Origin: Clostridia bacterium
Lineage (GTDB): Bacteria; Bacillota; Clostridia; Lachnospirales; Anaerotignaceae
Direction of reading: 5' to 3'
Length of the DNA stretch: 64,000 bases
Assembly: GCA_900757025.1 (NCBI GenBank)
Contig: CAAEMG010000069.1
Location: 11,639 to 75,638 of the forward strand
Shown here: positions 42,342 to 51,504 of the stretch, piece by piece
Numbering within the stretch: the stretch's first letter is position 1
Layout of the letters: every line of letters starts with the position of its first letter
The notes under the pieces: generated by a model
The model's input: only the letters and a program-made list of their open reading frames with translations
Databases searched by the model: none
What the model was told of the DNA's origin: nothing
Position numbers and translations under genes: made by a program

Positions 42342-43736
42342 TTACAGCTTTTCTATCTCAAAATAATCCAAAGCTCCGGTTTCGATTTCTTTAAGCTCTA
42401 TTTTTCTGCCAAACTTTTCTTCAACAGCCTTTATGCTTTCTCCTCCGTCTGCTTTAAGGGCTTTTAAAATTCTTCTGTTTGTGCAAATTATAATTTTTTT
42501 AAATATTGTGTTTGCAAAAACCGTTTCAGCCTGTCTTAATATTTTATCTGCCGTATATTCCGCCGAAGGAACATATCCTCTGCCTGCGCAGCCCGTGCAG
42601 CTTTCGGAAACCGTTGTTATAACGGGTATTCTTGTCTTTTTTCGTGTTATCTGCATAAGTCCAAGCTCTGTCATTCCCACAACGGTTGTTTTAATTCTGT
42701 CTTTTTTAACATATTCACGAAGTGCGTTTTCCAGTGTGATTTTATTTTCTTCTTCCTTCATATCTATAAAATCCACGATTATCATGCCAACAAGATTTCT
42801 AAGCCTCATCTGGCGGGCTATTTCCTCCGCAGCCTCTATGTTTGTTTTAAGCTTTGTGGCTTCAAAATCTTTTTTGCCCGTAAATTTTCCTGTGTTTACG
42901 TCTATAACAACGCAGGCTTCCGTCTGCTCTATAATAAGAAAACCTCCGCTTTTAAGCCAAACCTTTTTTGAAAAAAGCTTTTCCAGCTTGCTTTCCATAA
43001 AATAGTTTTCAAATACCGGAACATTTCCCTCATAAAGTTTTATTTCGTTTTTTCTTTCGGGCAGAAGTTTTAAAAGATTTTCGTAGTCTTCCTTTTTGTT
43101 TACGACAAATTCTTCAACATCGCTTGAAAAAATATCCCTTGCTGCCGTCAAAATTAAACTGCTTTCCTGTTTCATAAGGCATGGAGGCTTCATATAATCC
43201 GCTTTTTTAAGAATTTCCTCAGCCTCTTTGTAAAGAGAATTTATTTCTTCTTCAAATTCTTCCCTATTTTTTCCTTCGCCCTCTGTACGCACGATTATTC
43301 CATAGCCTTCTGGAAGAATTTCTTCTATTATCGAGCCTATTCTTTCCCGTTCTTCACTGCTTTTTATTTTCTGCGAAAAACTTATTCTTCTGCTGTCGTT
43401 TGGTATGAGAACGGAAAATCTGCCTGTAAAAGACAGTTTTTCTTCCCCAACAGCCCCTTTTTCTCCTATAGGGTCTTTTACTATTCTTATAAGAACGCTG
43501 TCTCCCTGTTTAACTTTTCTTCCCGATGAAAGGTCAAGATACACGTTTTTTTCCGTTCCTATATCCACAAAACAGCTTTTCATGCCCTTTAAAACGCTTT
43601 CAACCCTGCCTACATATATGTTTCCAACAAGGCTTTTGTTTTTATTGCTTTCACATATAAATTCCAAAGGTGTTCCGTTTTCCTCCAGAACAATCCTTGT
43701 ATACATATATGATGAGTCCGCAATTATTCTTTTCAT
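42342..43736 (-). CDS. rng: Ribonuclease E/G family endoribonuclease
   Basis: 464 residues, RNase G sized and without the RNase E C-terminal scaffold. An S1-type domain near residues 35-110 (GNIYVGRVESVLKGMKSCFVDIG) is followed by the catalytic domain with FIDMKEEENK (Mg-binding Asp, in VDFIDMKEE near residue 315) and the zinc-link motif SCTGCAGRG. It cuts single-stranded AU-rich RNA, including 5S/16S rRNA precursors. The gene abuts the TIGR03936 gene by one base. Confidence 0.92.
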   Translation of the reverse strand: MKRIIADSSYMYTRIVLEENGTPLEFICESNKNKSLVGNIYVGRVESVLKGMKSCFVDIGTEKNVYLDLSSGRKVKQGDSVLIRIVKDPIGEKGAVGEEKLSFTGRFSVLIPNDSRRISFSQKIKSSEERERIGSIIEEILPEGYGIIVRTEGEGKNREEFEEEINSLYKEAEEILKKADYMKPPCLMKQESSLILTAARDIFSSDVEEFVVNKKEDYENLLKLLPERKNEIKLYEGNVPVFENYFMESKLEKLFSKKVWLKSGGFLIIEQTEACVVIDVNTGKFTGKKDFEATKLKTNIEAAEEIARQMRLRNLVGMIIVDFIDMKEEENKITLENALREYVKKDRIKTTVVGMTELGLMQITRKKTRIPVITTVSESCTGCAGRGYVPSAEYTADKILRQAETVFANTIFKKIIICTNRRILKALKADGGESIKAVEEKFGRKIELKEIETGALDYFEIEKL

Positions 43737-44435
43737 TTATATCCCCACTTCATAGTCCAAAGGAACAAACTGCTCGTCCTCTGTTTCCATAAGCATTTCG
43801 CTTCTTACACATTTCATTTCGTATTTATTAAATTCTTTGCCTATATAAGCACAAAATGCCGCCGCAACGGTTTCGCCTTTTAAGTTTCTTACGCTTCCCG
43901 AAGAAACCTGAATTTTAAAGCCGACTTTTTCTCCTTCGGATATGTTTTTCATCCAAAATAAATCGGGACGTATATCAGCCTCGTTAATGCCTTTTTTTGT
44001 TTTCTTCATGGCAAGTATTTCTTTCTGCGCCATAAAGCCGTCAATATTTTTTTCTATATCCTCGGCAGTAATGTTCTTTAAAAAATATATTTCATATTCC
44101 GCTCTTTTAAGGCTTGTCATTGTGTTTTTAACGCCCTCTTTAAGCTTTGTAAGGCTCAGTATTTTAAGACCGTCGGGCATATGCTCGTTTAGTCTGTACA
44201 TAACTTCTTTTGTGTCCAAATCTTCCGTAAGCTCAAAATCGCCGTATTCCGCAAGGCTTGTAAGTCCAAGGCTTAATGGGCTGGCAAAAGAAACCTGCTG
44301 GTGTGGGTTAAAGCCATTTGAATATTCTATAGGAAGATTTGCTCTTTTTATAACTCTCTGAAAAGCAACAAGAAGGTCAAGATGGCCTATATATTTTATT
44401 TCGTCGCCTTTATACATTTTAAATCTATACTTCAT
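43737..44435 (-). CDS. TIGR03936-family radical-SAM-associated protein (DUF2344)
   Basis: 232 residues from the ATG at 44435, which has GGAGGTG 7 bases upstream; a longer frame starts inside the upstream gene. The family opening (YRFKMYKGDEIKYIGHLDLLVAFQRVIKRANLPIEYSNGFNPHQQVSFASPLSLGL) is complete. No radical SAM cysteines are present. It always occurs beside a TIGR03960 radical SAM gene and rng, as here, with an 11-base overlap. Its biochemistry is unknown; a role in RNA modification or maturation has been suggested from the neighbourhood. Confidence 0.85.
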   Translation of the reverse strand: MKYRFKMYKGDEIKYIGHLDLLVAFQRVIKRANLPIEYSNGFNPHQQVSFASPLSLGLTSLAEYGDFELTEDLDTKEVMYRLNEHMPDGLKILSLTKLKEGVKNTMTSLKRAEYEIYFLKNITAEDIEKNIDGFMAQKEILAMKKTKKGINEADIRPDLFWMKNISEGEKVGFKIQVSSGSVRNLKGETVAAAFCAYIGKEFNKYEMKCVRSEMLMETEDEQFVPLDYEVGI

Positions 44436-46269
44436 AGCAAACACCTCCGCCAAATGACGCCGCACCGCAGCCGCTGCATTTTTGACGGCAGTTTGGTGTT
44501 GTTTCGGCTCTCATAGCCTTTTCTCTCTCATTCATAAGGAATTTCTTTGTTACACCGACGGAAATATGGTCCCAAGGAAGAACCTCGTCATAGCTTCTTT
44601 CCCTGTTGGCATAAAAAGCCATGCTGAGCCCAGTATCGGCAAAAGCCTGCTGCCATTTTGCAAAATCAAAATGCTCTGTCCAGCCGTCAAAACGGCAGCC
44701 AAGCTGCCATGCTCTGTATAAAAGTGCAGAAAGTTTTCTGTCGCCTCTTGCAAAAACACCCTCCATGGAGCTCATCATAGTATTATGATAAGTAAAACGA
44801 ACCTGTCTTCTTTTGATTTCGCTTTTTACAATTTGGGCTTTTTCGCCAAATTCTTCATATGTGTTTTGTGCGTCCCACTGGAAAGGTGTGAAAGGCTTCG
44901 GCACAAAGCATGAGGCACTGGCGTTTACCATAACGGGGCGTGGACGCTGTTCTTTTGGAATTTCAAAATATTTTTCAACTATTTTTTCCGCAAGATGTGC
45001 AATTCCCTTTAAATCCTCTTCTGTTTCCGTAGGAAGGCCAAGCATGAAATAAAGTTTAACCTTGTCCCAGCCTCCGTCGAAAGCCATTTTACAGCCGTTT
45101 AATATGTTTTCTTCCGTAAGGTTTTTGTTTATAACATCTCTGAGCCTTTGTGTTCCTGCCTCTGCGGCAAATGTAAGGCTGCTTTTTCTTACCTCCTGAA
45201 CCTTCTGCATAAGGTCAAGAGAAAAGTTGTCTATTCTGAGGGAAGGAAGAGAAAGATTAACCTTTTCATCCTTAAATTCGTCTAAAAGACCACAGGCAAG
45301 CTGTTCAAAGCCAGTAAAGTCGCTTGTGCTTAAAGATGTAAGTGAAATTTCCTCGTGTCCCGATGTATCCACAAGCCTTCTTGCCCCTTTAAGAACGGTT
45401 TCTGCCTTTTTTTCTCTTACCGGACGATATACAAAGCCTGCCTGACAAAAACGACAGCCTCTTATACATCCTCTGAAAAGTTCCAGTGTAACTCTGTCGT
45501 GAACAACCTCAATAAGAGGAACAAGCTGTTTTTCAGGAAAAAATACATTATCCATATCTGTTACAATAACTTTTTTAATAACTTTTCTTGCATCTTTGTG
45601 GTTTGGCATTATGCTTTTAACCGTTCCGTCATCGTTATAGTCCACATCATAAAACTGTGGCATATAAAGACCGTCAAATTTTAAAAGAGCTTCCAAAAAC
45701 TGCTGTTTTGTTTTGCCTTTCTTTTTAAAATCTTTGTACAAATCCATAATGTCGTCGTAAAGCACTTCGCCTTCGCCAAGGTAGAATATATCCACAAAAT
45801 CTGCCAAAGGTTCGGGATTATATGCACATGAACCGCCACATATAATTATAGGGTCGCTGTCTGTTCTGTCTTTTCTGTAAAGAGGTATTCCTGCCAAATC
45901 CATCATGTTAAGCACATTGGTGTATGACATTTCATACTGTAAAGTAAAGCCCACAAAATCAAAATTTCTTATGCTTTCCTGGCTTTCAAGGGCAAAAAGA
46001 GGAATTTTTTCTTCTCTCATTTTTGCCTCCATATCTACCCATGGTGCAAAAACTCTTTCGCAATAAGTATCCTCACGTCTGTTTAAAAAATAATACAATA
46101 TCTGAAGACCCAAATGTGACATGCCAACCTCATACACATCGGGAAAACAAAATGCAAATCTTATATCCACATCGGAAGGATTTTTCTTTACCATGTTTAC
46201 TTCTCTGCCAACATACCTTGCCGGCTTTTCAACCTGAAGCAATATTTCATCCGAAACCGCATTATACAT
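44425..46269 (-). CDS. TIGR03960-family B12-binding/radical SAM protein
   Basis: 614 residues. The N-terminal B12-binding-like domain (FAFCFPDVYEVGMSHLGLQILYYFL) precedes a radical SAM barrel with the canonical cluster C-x3-C-x2-C in FRGCIRGCRFCQAGF near residue 267. A C-terminal domain carries CRQKCSGCGAASFGGGVCYEV. It is coupled to the TIGR03936 gene by an overlap and followed by rng. Known family members have no confirmed reaction. Iron-sulfur and SAM use is certain from the motif; the target is not. Confidence 0.88.
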   Translation of the reverse strand: MYNAVSDEILLQVEKPARYVGREVNMVKKNPSDVDIRFAFCFPDVYEVGMSHLGLQILYYFLNRREDTYCERVFAPWVDMEAKMREEKIPLFALESQESIRNFDFVGFTLQYEMSYTNVLNMMDLAGIPLYRKDRTDSDPIIICGGSCAYNPEPLADFVDIFYLGEGEVLYDDIMDLYKDFKKKGKTKQQFLEALLKFDGLYMPQFYDVDYNDDGTVKSIMPNHKDARKVIKKVIVTDMDNVFFPEKQLVPLIEVVHDRVTLELFRGCIRGCRFCQAGFVYRPVREKKAETVLKGARRLVDTSGHEEISLTSLSTSDFTGFEQLACGLLDEFKDEKVNLSLPSLRIDNFSLDLMQKVQEVRKSSLTFAAEAGTQRLRDVINKNLTEENILNGCKMAFDGGWDKVKLYFMLGLPTETEEDLKGIAHLAEKIVEKYFEIPKEQRPRPVMVNASASCFVPKPFTPFQWDAQNTYEEFGEKAQIVKSEIKRRQVRFTYHNTMMSSMEGVFARGDRKLSALLYRAWQLGCRFDGWTEHFDFAKWQQAFADTGLSMAFYANRERSYDEVLPWDHISVGVTKKFLMNEREKAMRAETTPNCRQKCSGCGAASFGGGVCYEV

Positions 46270-46421
46270 ATCTTTCGTATCCTCCGTAATTTTTTCTTCT
46301 GTAAAAATACATACTACTTATAATACATTAAAAATTGCATTTTGGCACTAAAAATATAGACGTTTTTTTGTCTATATACAACCGAAACTATAAAATACTT
46401 ACGTAAAACAAAAAAATGTGC

Positions 46422-46427
46422 TATACT
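46422..46427 (+). promoter_or_regulatory. Extended -10 promoter of the DUF2798 leader
   Basis: TGC-TATACT gives a consensus extended -10. A matching -35 box is weak. Transcription would start near 46434, giving a leader of about 115 nt. Confidence 0.55.
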
Positions 46428-46438
46428 ATGTTTTATAA

Positions 46439-46550
46439 ATTGTGTAATCACAAACACACCTTTATAAATAGAAATAAGTCCTGTGGGCGTAGTCTATTGC
46501 AAGTGCAAAGATTACGCCTTTTATAATTAACATCACAGGAGGATAAAATA
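46439..46550 (+). promoter_or_regulatory. Folded leader of the DUF2798 gene with a paired ribosome site
   Basis: The leader can form a TTGTG/CACAA hairpin (46439-46452) and a strong stem GGCGTAGTC against GATTACGCC (46486-46517) with an inner TTGCA/TGCAA and a TTTTAT tail. CCTGTG (46480-46485) is complementary to CACAGG (46534-46539), which carries the first part of the AGGAGG site. Pairing would stack the two stems and hide the ribosome site. The arrangement is that of a translational riboswitch or thermosensor; I recognised no known class. Confidence 0.55.
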
Positions 46551-47060
46551 ATGCCAAAAACAAAAAATCAAGCAATAGTGTTTGGAATATTAATGTCATT
46601 TTTTATGGCTTTGGGAATGGAGGTTTATAACGTATCAATACAAATGGGATATAACCTTACATTCGACCTCGGCTATTCGTCAATTACATATGCTGTTTTT
46701 GCCGAAGCTCTTAAAGAATCCGTATTTATGAGCATTATTGTATTTATTGTTTCAAGCATTATAGGAAACAAAGCCGGAGCGGCATTTATGGAAAAATATT
46801 GTGACATAACAAAAGATAATCCTTATTTTTGCCGAATTATGCGTCAGGCAGGCACAGTTGCCGTTATGTGCCCGACAATGAGTCTTATAGCATCTGTTAT
46901 TTTTCAAATAATACTTGGAAAACAGTCTGTTGTTATGCTGCCTGCAATATGGATTGGAACCGTAATAAAAAACTTTCCAATGGCATTTTTTTGGAATATG
47001 TTTGCCGCAGCTCCTTTTGTTCATTGGATATTTGAAAAGTATAACAACAAGAGCTATTAA
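46551..47060 (+). CDS. DUF2798-family membrane protein
   Basis: 169 residues, four hydrophobic helices arranged as two DUF2798 repeats: IVFGILMSFFMALGMEVYN with VFMSIIVFIVSSIIGNKAG, then AVMCPTMSLIASVIFQII with AIWIGTVIKNFPMAFFWNMF. The paired helix motif with a polar N near each second helix is diagnostic. The function is unknown; relatives are often regulated alone. The leader above suggests it responds to a ligand or temperature. The gene stands alone between convergent or divergent neighbours. Confidence 0.8.
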   Translation: MPKTKNQAIVFGILMSFFMALGMEVYNVSIQMGYNLTFDLGYSSITYAVFAEALKESVFMSIIVFIVSSIIGNKAGAAFMEKYCDITKDNPYFCRIMRQAGTVAVMCPTMSLIASVIFQIILGKQSVVMLPAIWIGTVIKNFPMAFFWNMFAAAPFVHWIFEKYNNKSY

Positions 47061-47100
47061 ATTTAGCGATAATTTTAAATTTTCCATATGCTCCGTCAAT

Positions 47101-47397
47101 TTAAAACAAACTGTCGTCACCTGTTTTTTCATAAAAAATATGCCCTGCTTCAAGGGCTTTTTCTTTTGCGTATAAAAAAACAGACTGTACTTCCTCTTTT
47201 GTTATGTTTTCCGTAACTGCCGTTTTTATTTTCTGCCTCATTTCATAAGAGCCGCCTGTTTTTGAAAATATAGCCATAGCAATAATAAGAAGAACGCATA
47301 TATAGCCTTGAATTGTTATTTTTTCCGAAAATGACAATTTTGTATTTCTCTTATCTGAACTTGTTTTTCTTTTATATGTATACAGTTTTCTTTTCAT
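47101..47397 (-). CDS. Small hypothetical membrane protein
   Basis: 98 residues, family not recognised. A basic head (MKRKLYTYKRKTSSDKRNTKL) precedes one membrane helix (ITIQGYICVLLIIAMAIF), then a 55-residue tail rich in Lys/Glu (KIKTAVTENITKEEVQSVFLYAKEKALEAG). It lies close to the radical-SAM/rng group, where clostridia often place M23-type sporulation proteins. It is too short for one and may be a truncated relative. The divergent DUF2798 gene is 40 bases away. Confidence 0.55.
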   Translation of the reverse strand: MKRKLYTYKRKTSSDKRNTKLSFSEKITIQGYICVLLIIAMAIFSKTGGSYEMRQKIKTAVTENITKEEVQSVFLYAKEKALEAGHIFYEKTGDDSLF

Positions 47398-47497
47398 AGC
47401 CAGTCACCTCGCAAAATTATATTAAAATAAGTTCCGTAAAATTCTTAATATATCCAAATTTGTCAAAAACTTTTCTTTTCAATATACCTTATCTGCG

Positions 47498-47527
47498 TTT
47501 GCAATAGAAAGTGCTTTGATATATAAT
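47498..47527 (+). promoter_or_regulatory. Promoter of the thioredoxin-like lipoprotein
   Basis: TTTGCA (47498-47503), 18 bases, TATAAT (47522-47527), and AGGAGG closely before the ATG. Confidence 0.55.
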
Positions 47528-47559
47528 GACCCTTGCAAGTAAATACAGGAGGCATAAAA

Positions 47560-48636
47560 ATGAAAAAACTTATTTATATTTTACTTTCACTTACCATTGC
47601 ATCATCTGCTTTTACAGGCTGTGCAAAAAAAGATGACAGCACACCTTCCGACTCTCAGCAGCTTGAGGCAAGCTCTCAGATTTCGGCAGACAATGCACAA
47701 TCAAGATCCGTTTCTCTTGAAGACATAGGTCTTTACTATGTTACACCTGCCTCATGGGCAGAATATCAGAAAACAAATATTTATCCGCGTACAGTAACAA
47801 GTGACGGCACAGTTGCAAGAGTTATATACAACTATGTAAAATCAGACGACCTTGAAAAACTTAATTCGGCAGATGTAACAGAAGACGAATTAAATTCAAT
47901 GCTTACACCTATATGCGAAATAACAGTTGCCGAAATAGGAAACTTCAATTCCGGCGTTCTTAAATACATTTCAGACGCATATAACGCAAGCCTTGATGCC
48001 GCAACACAGGGAGATTACAAATATGTAATTTACTATGGCGCAGCAGACGCAGATACAAAGCTTTCCGGCGATGACCTTGACGTATACAATATGCTTTCAA
48101 GCGAAGACAACATTACAGAACTTGCAGATTCACTTTTTACAAAAGAATTTAATCCGGAAGACGTAAAAACAGTTGCCGAAACACTTGGCGTTGACGGCTA
48201 CATTACATTTGATACAAAAACTCTTGAAGGCGACCCTGTAAAAAGCCAGATTTTCGGAGATTATGATGTAACTCTTGTAAACTTCTGGGGAACATATGCA
48301 CAGGATAAAAGCAACGAACAGGCAGACCTTGAAAAAGTATATGAAACATTTGCGTCAGACAATGACCATAAAGTAAACGTAATAAACGCCATTGTTGATA
48401 CGCCCGATGAAACGACAGAAAGCACCGCAAAACAACTTAAGCAGGCAGCCGGCGGAAAATTCACATCTATAGTTATGGACGAAACACTTGCAAAATGGGC
48501 AAAAGAAAACCTTGAAGGCGTGCCGACAACAGTTCTTGTAGACAACACAGGAAAAATAGTAAGCGACCAGATAAAAGGCGCAAAAGGCGCAGATTATTAC
48601 ATTGACGTTATAAACAAATATTTGGCAGCTAAATAA
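47560..48636 (+). CDS. Thioredoxin/TlpA-like lipoprotein without catalytic cysteines
   Basis: 358 residues from the ATG at 47560, which has AGGAGG 6 bases upstream. The signal peptide ends in a lipobox (SAFTGCAK, Cys at about 21). A Ser/Asp-rich linker follows. The C-terminal domain has the TlpA/AhpC fold: VTLVNFWGTYAQDKSNEQADLEKVYE aligns with the usual FWATWCGPCRAEMP site but both cysteines are replaced by Ala and Asp. The motif VPTTVLVDNTGKIV (cis-Pro region) is kept. Redox activity is therefore unlikely; a binding or scaffolding role at the cell surface is inferred. Confidence 0.75.
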   Translation: MKKLIYILLSLTIASSAFTGCAKKDDSTPSDSQQLEASSQISADNAQSRSVSLEDIGLYYVTPASWAEYQKTNIYPRTVTSDGTVARVIYNYVKSDDLEKLNSADVTEDELNSMLTPICEITVAEIGNFNSGVLKYISDAYNASLDAATQGDYKYVIYYGAADADTKLSGDDLDVYNMLSSEDNITELADSLFTKEFNPEDVKTVAETLGVDGYITFDTKTLEGDPVKSQIFGDYDVTLVNFWGTYAQDKSNEQADLEKVYETFASDNDHKVNVINAIVDTPDETTESTAKQLKQAAGGKFTSIVMDETLAKWAKENLEGVPTTVLVDNTGKIVSDQIKGAKGADYYIDVINKYLAAK

Positions 48637-48642
48637 AGCCGT

Positions 48643-48685
48643 AAAAAAACCGCATTTCCCAAAAAGAAATGCGGTTTTTATTTTT
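48643..48685. terminator. Bidirectional terminator between the two lipoprotein genes
   Basis: AAAAACCGCATTTC pairs with GAAATGCGGTTTTT around a 7-base loop, with T-runs on both strands. Confidence 0.92.
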
Positions 48686-49774
48686 TTATTCTACCGATTT
48701 AAGCAAATCTCTTGCCGTTCTTGCTCCGTCATAATCTTCGCTTACAGCTTTCGTATAGCCTACATGGCCGAAAGCCGAAATAACATTTTCTTCTTCTTCG
48801 CTTTCTCCAAGCTCTATAAATACGTCTGCAAGGTCATCTTTAAATTCATCGCTCATTATTTCCGATTTTTTGCTTATGCAAACTGTGTCATTATATATTT
48901 TTGAAGTTACGCCTATAACGGTTGTATCTTTATAAATATCTCCGTTTGCTCCCAGAGTATTTATTTCAGCCCATTTATCTGCATAGTTTGCTCTTATATA
49001 GCTGTATGAGGCTATTATGTCGGCTTCTCCGTTTGCGGCAAGTTTAAGGCCGTCATAATATGTATTTACATATTTTACGTTTTCAAGCTGGTCTATTGTT
49101 TTGCCGTAGTTTTCATAAAGCCAAAGAGATGTATAAACATAGCCTGCATCGGAAGGATATGGCATAATTGCCCATGTTGCGGAATTTATATCGTCCCATG
49201 AAATTTTTTCTCCGTTTTTAAATTTTTCGGAAAGGGCATTTCCTTTTTCACTTGGTCCGGCAATTATAAGGCCTCTGTATTTTTTTGTAATATCGTCTGT
49301 TACGGTTTCACCCTCTTCCCCGTTCCAGTCTTCCGCCTTTCTGCTGTCATTATCAAGTGTATTTTTAAGCCCTGTAAGAAGCACTGAGCAGCCGTTTTCA
49401 AAATATACATATGTACTGCCCGATATAAAGCCTATGTCTGCTTTTCCGTCGGAAAGCATTTTTCCTGCCTCTTCATAGTTTGCGGCAACAACGGATTCCA
49501 CAGAACCTATTTTATAGCCTTTTTCTTCAAGAGATGTTTTTAAGGCGTTTGAAAAACTCTGTGAAGCTTTCGTAATTCCTTCTGCATCTTCATATGGTGA
49601 AAATACTATTGAAATTTTTTCTATTGATTTATCTTCGTCATCGGTTTTTTCATAGGAAGTTGACGGGTCAATGCTTGCACTTGAAGATTTGTCACTGTTA
49701 TCCGTATTTGCGGAACAACCGCACATTACAGCCGTTCCCAATAAAACAGCCAAAAGTTTTTTTAATGCTTTCAT
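48686..49774 (-). CDS. PhnD-like phosphate/phosphonate-type ABC binding lipoprotein
   Basis: 362 residues with a lipoprotein signal (LLAVLLGTAVMCGCSAN, Cys at 20). The remainder is a PhnD/SBP type II fold: VFSPYEDAEGITKASQSFSNALKTSLEEKGYKI, ADIGFISGSTYVYF, GLKLAANGEADIIASYSYI. Relatives bind phosphate, phosphite or phosphonates for ABC import. No permease or ATPase gene is nearby, so this is an orphan or feeds another transporter. It converges on the thioredoxin-like lipoprotein gene. Confidence 0.8.
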   Translation of the reverse strand: MKALKKLLAVLLGTAVMCGCSANTDNSDKSSSASIDPSTSYEKTDDEDKSIEKISIVFSPYEDAEGITKASQSFSNALKTSLEEKGYKIGSVESVVAANYEEAGKMLSDGKADIGFISGSTYVYFENGCSVLLTGLKNTLDNDSRKAEDWNGEEGETVTDDITKKYRGLIIAGPSEKGNALSEKFKNGEKISWDDINSATWAIMPYPSDAGYVYTSLWLYENYGKTIDQLENVKYVNTYYDGLKLAANGEADIIASYSYIRANYADKWAEINTLGANGDIYKDTTVIGVTSKIYNDTVCISKKSEIMSDEFKDDLADVFIELGESEEEENVISAFGHVGYTKAVSEDYDGARTARDLLKSVE

Positions 49775-49803
49775 TATTTTTCTCCTAAAATGTATCTTTA
49801 AAA

Positions 49804-51033
49804 TTAAACTATCTGGAAAATGTAAAATTTAAGGTAATCCGTTTCGGGAACATTCCACAAAATAGGGTGGTCGGGTCCCTGCTGACGAACCTCTATCTGC
49901 CTAAGCTGAACGGCAGCATCTTCTGCCGCAGAATGGAGCATTTTTCTGAAAAGTTCATCTGTCATAAAATGAGAGCATGAACAGGTGGCAAGATATCCTC
50001 CCCTTGGAAGAAGTTTCATTGCCTTCATGTTTATTTCTTTATATCCTCTTGCGGCATTTTTTACAGTGCTTCTGCTTTTTGTAAATGCCGGTGGGTCAAG
50101 TATTATAAAGTCGAAATCGCTTTTTCCTTTTTCAGCCATTTCCGTAAGAAGTTCAAAAACATTGGCACATTTGTATTCCACAATATTATCAAGACCGTTC
50201 ATTTTGGCATTTTTTTCAGCCATGTTTATTGCATCTTGAGATATATCAACTGAGCATACATATTTTGCACCACCTTTTGCGGCGTTAAGCCCAAATGAAC
50301 CTGTATGTGTAAAGCAGTCCAAAACTTTCTTTCCTTTGGCAATTTTAGCCGCTGCAAGACGATTATATTTCTGGTCAAGGAAAAATCCTGTTTTCTGTCC
50401 GTTTATGTAATCTACATTATATTTTATGCCATTTTCCGTAATTATTACGTTTCCGTCCAAATCGTCTGACAAGCCTTCTGCCTTGTAAAAGCCTGTGTAT
50501 TCTTCCATGCCTTCAAGCTTTCTTATGGCAACGTCGTTTCTTTCGTATATTGCGTCTATTTTTTCGCCCATTTCACGAAGAACATTTACTGCGGCTTTAT
50601 ATATAATGTCTTTTCTTTTTTCAGTGCCAAGGCTTAAAACCTGTGAAACAAGTATATTTTCAAATCTGTCCAGCGTAAGGCCCGGAAACATATCGGCTTC
50701 GCCGAAAATAAGACGGCAGGCATTAAAATCGTCGCCCATAACTGTTTTTCTGTAGTCTATGGCATATTTTACACGTCTTTCAAAAAAAGCCTCGTCAAAT
50801 TTATCGTTGGCGTTGCGTGATATTATACGCACTCTTATTTTTGAATTATCATTTATAAAGCCCGAACCGAGGTATCTGTCTTTCTGTGAATAAACATCAA
50901 CTATATCGCCGTTTTCGTAATCTCCGTTTACGGCTGTTATTTCATCAAAATATACCCACGGATGACCTCCTCTGAGCATTTTTTCTCCCTTTTGGGTTAT
51001 GGTAAGCTTTGTATAAGCTCTTTGAGATGCCAT
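49804..51033 (-). CDS. Class I SAM-dependent RNA methyltransferase with PUA domain (RlmI/YwbD type)
   Basis: 409 residues from the ATG at 51033, with AAAGGA 8 bases upstream. The PUA domain is at the N-terminus (LTITQKGEKMLRGGHPWVYFDEI, YENGDIVDVYSQKDRYLGSGFI). The Rossmann methyltransferase has VLDCFTHTGSFGLNAAKGGAKYVCSVDIS and DPPAFTKS (active-site NPPAF-type). RlmI-type enzymes methylate cytosine in 23S rRNA; the branch also holds YwbD and RlmK. The exact target is not shown. Confidence 0.9.
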   Translation of the reverse strand: MASQRAYTKLTITQKGEKMLRGGHPWVYFDEITAVNGDYENGDIVDVYSQKDRYLGSGFINDNSKIRVRIISRNANDKFDEAFFERRVKYAIDYRKTVMGDDFNACRLIFGEADMFPGLTLDRFENILVSQVLSLGTEKRKDIIYKAAVNVLREMGEKIDAIYERNDVAIRKLEGMEEYTGFYKAEGLSDDLDGNVIITENGIKYNVDYINGQKTGFFLDQKYNRLAAAKIAKGKKVLDCFTHTGSFGLNAAKGGAKYVCSVDISQDAINMAEKNAKMNGLDNIVEYKCANVFELLTEMAEKGKSDFDFIILDPPAFTKSRSTVKNAARGYKEINMKAMKLLPRGGYLATCSCSHFMTDELFRKMLHSAAEDAAVQLRQIEVRQQGPDHPILWNVPETDYLKFYIFQIV

Positions 51034-51180
51034 TTTCATCTTCCTTTACATACAAATTTTTTGATAATTATATCATAAAAAACATATTTTTGCTTTAAAA
51101 CTTTATTTTTTGATTATACAGCAGCTTTATAAATTATAGTTTAACTAAAATTAAATAAAATTTTGCACCAAAAACTTACA

Positions 51181-51209
51181 GCATATAACAGCCTTCAAAA
51201 GCAATACTA
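51181..51209 (+). promoter_or_regulatory. Candidate sigma-G promoter of the SASP gene
   Basis: GCATA (51181-51185), 17 bases, AATACTA (51203-51209). The GHATR/CATnnTA pattern of forespore sigma-G promoters is met in 5 of 5 and 6 of 7 bases. Confidence 0.55.
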
Positions 51210-51253
51210 TTACTGCAACACAAAATATTTTTTAATTAAGGAGGACGATTATT

Positions 51254-51472
51254 ATGTCAAACAACAATTCACCGTCAGGTGCAAAAATTAATATTCCGGA
51301 AGCAAGAGAGGCTATGGAAAAGTTTAAGTATGAAGTTGCAGGAGAAATCGGCGTTCCTTTAAAGCAGGGCTATAACGGTGACCTTACTTCGGCACAGAAC
51401 GGCTATGTAGGCGGATACATGGTTAAAAAAATGATTGAAGCGCAGGAACAGGCCATGGCAGGCAAAAAATAA
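51254..51472 (+). CDS. Alpha/beta-type small acid-soluble spore protein
   Basis: 72 residues, the usual length. SASPs coat spore DNA and protect it from UV, heat and peroxide, and are degraded at germination by the GPR protease. Signature segments are EAREAMEKFKYEVAGEIGV with the GPR cut site between Glu and Val, and GDLTSAQNGYVGGYMVKKMIE. AGGAGG lies upstream of the ATG. This confirms that the organism makes endospores. A terminator follows the stop. Confidence 0.97.
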   Translation: MSNNNSPSGAKINIPEAREAMEKFKYEVAGEIGVPLKQGYNGDLTSAQNGYVGGYMVKKMIEAQEQAMAGKK

Positions 51473-51504
51473 ATAAAATAACAGCTTTATAAAAAGCAAA
51501 AAAT

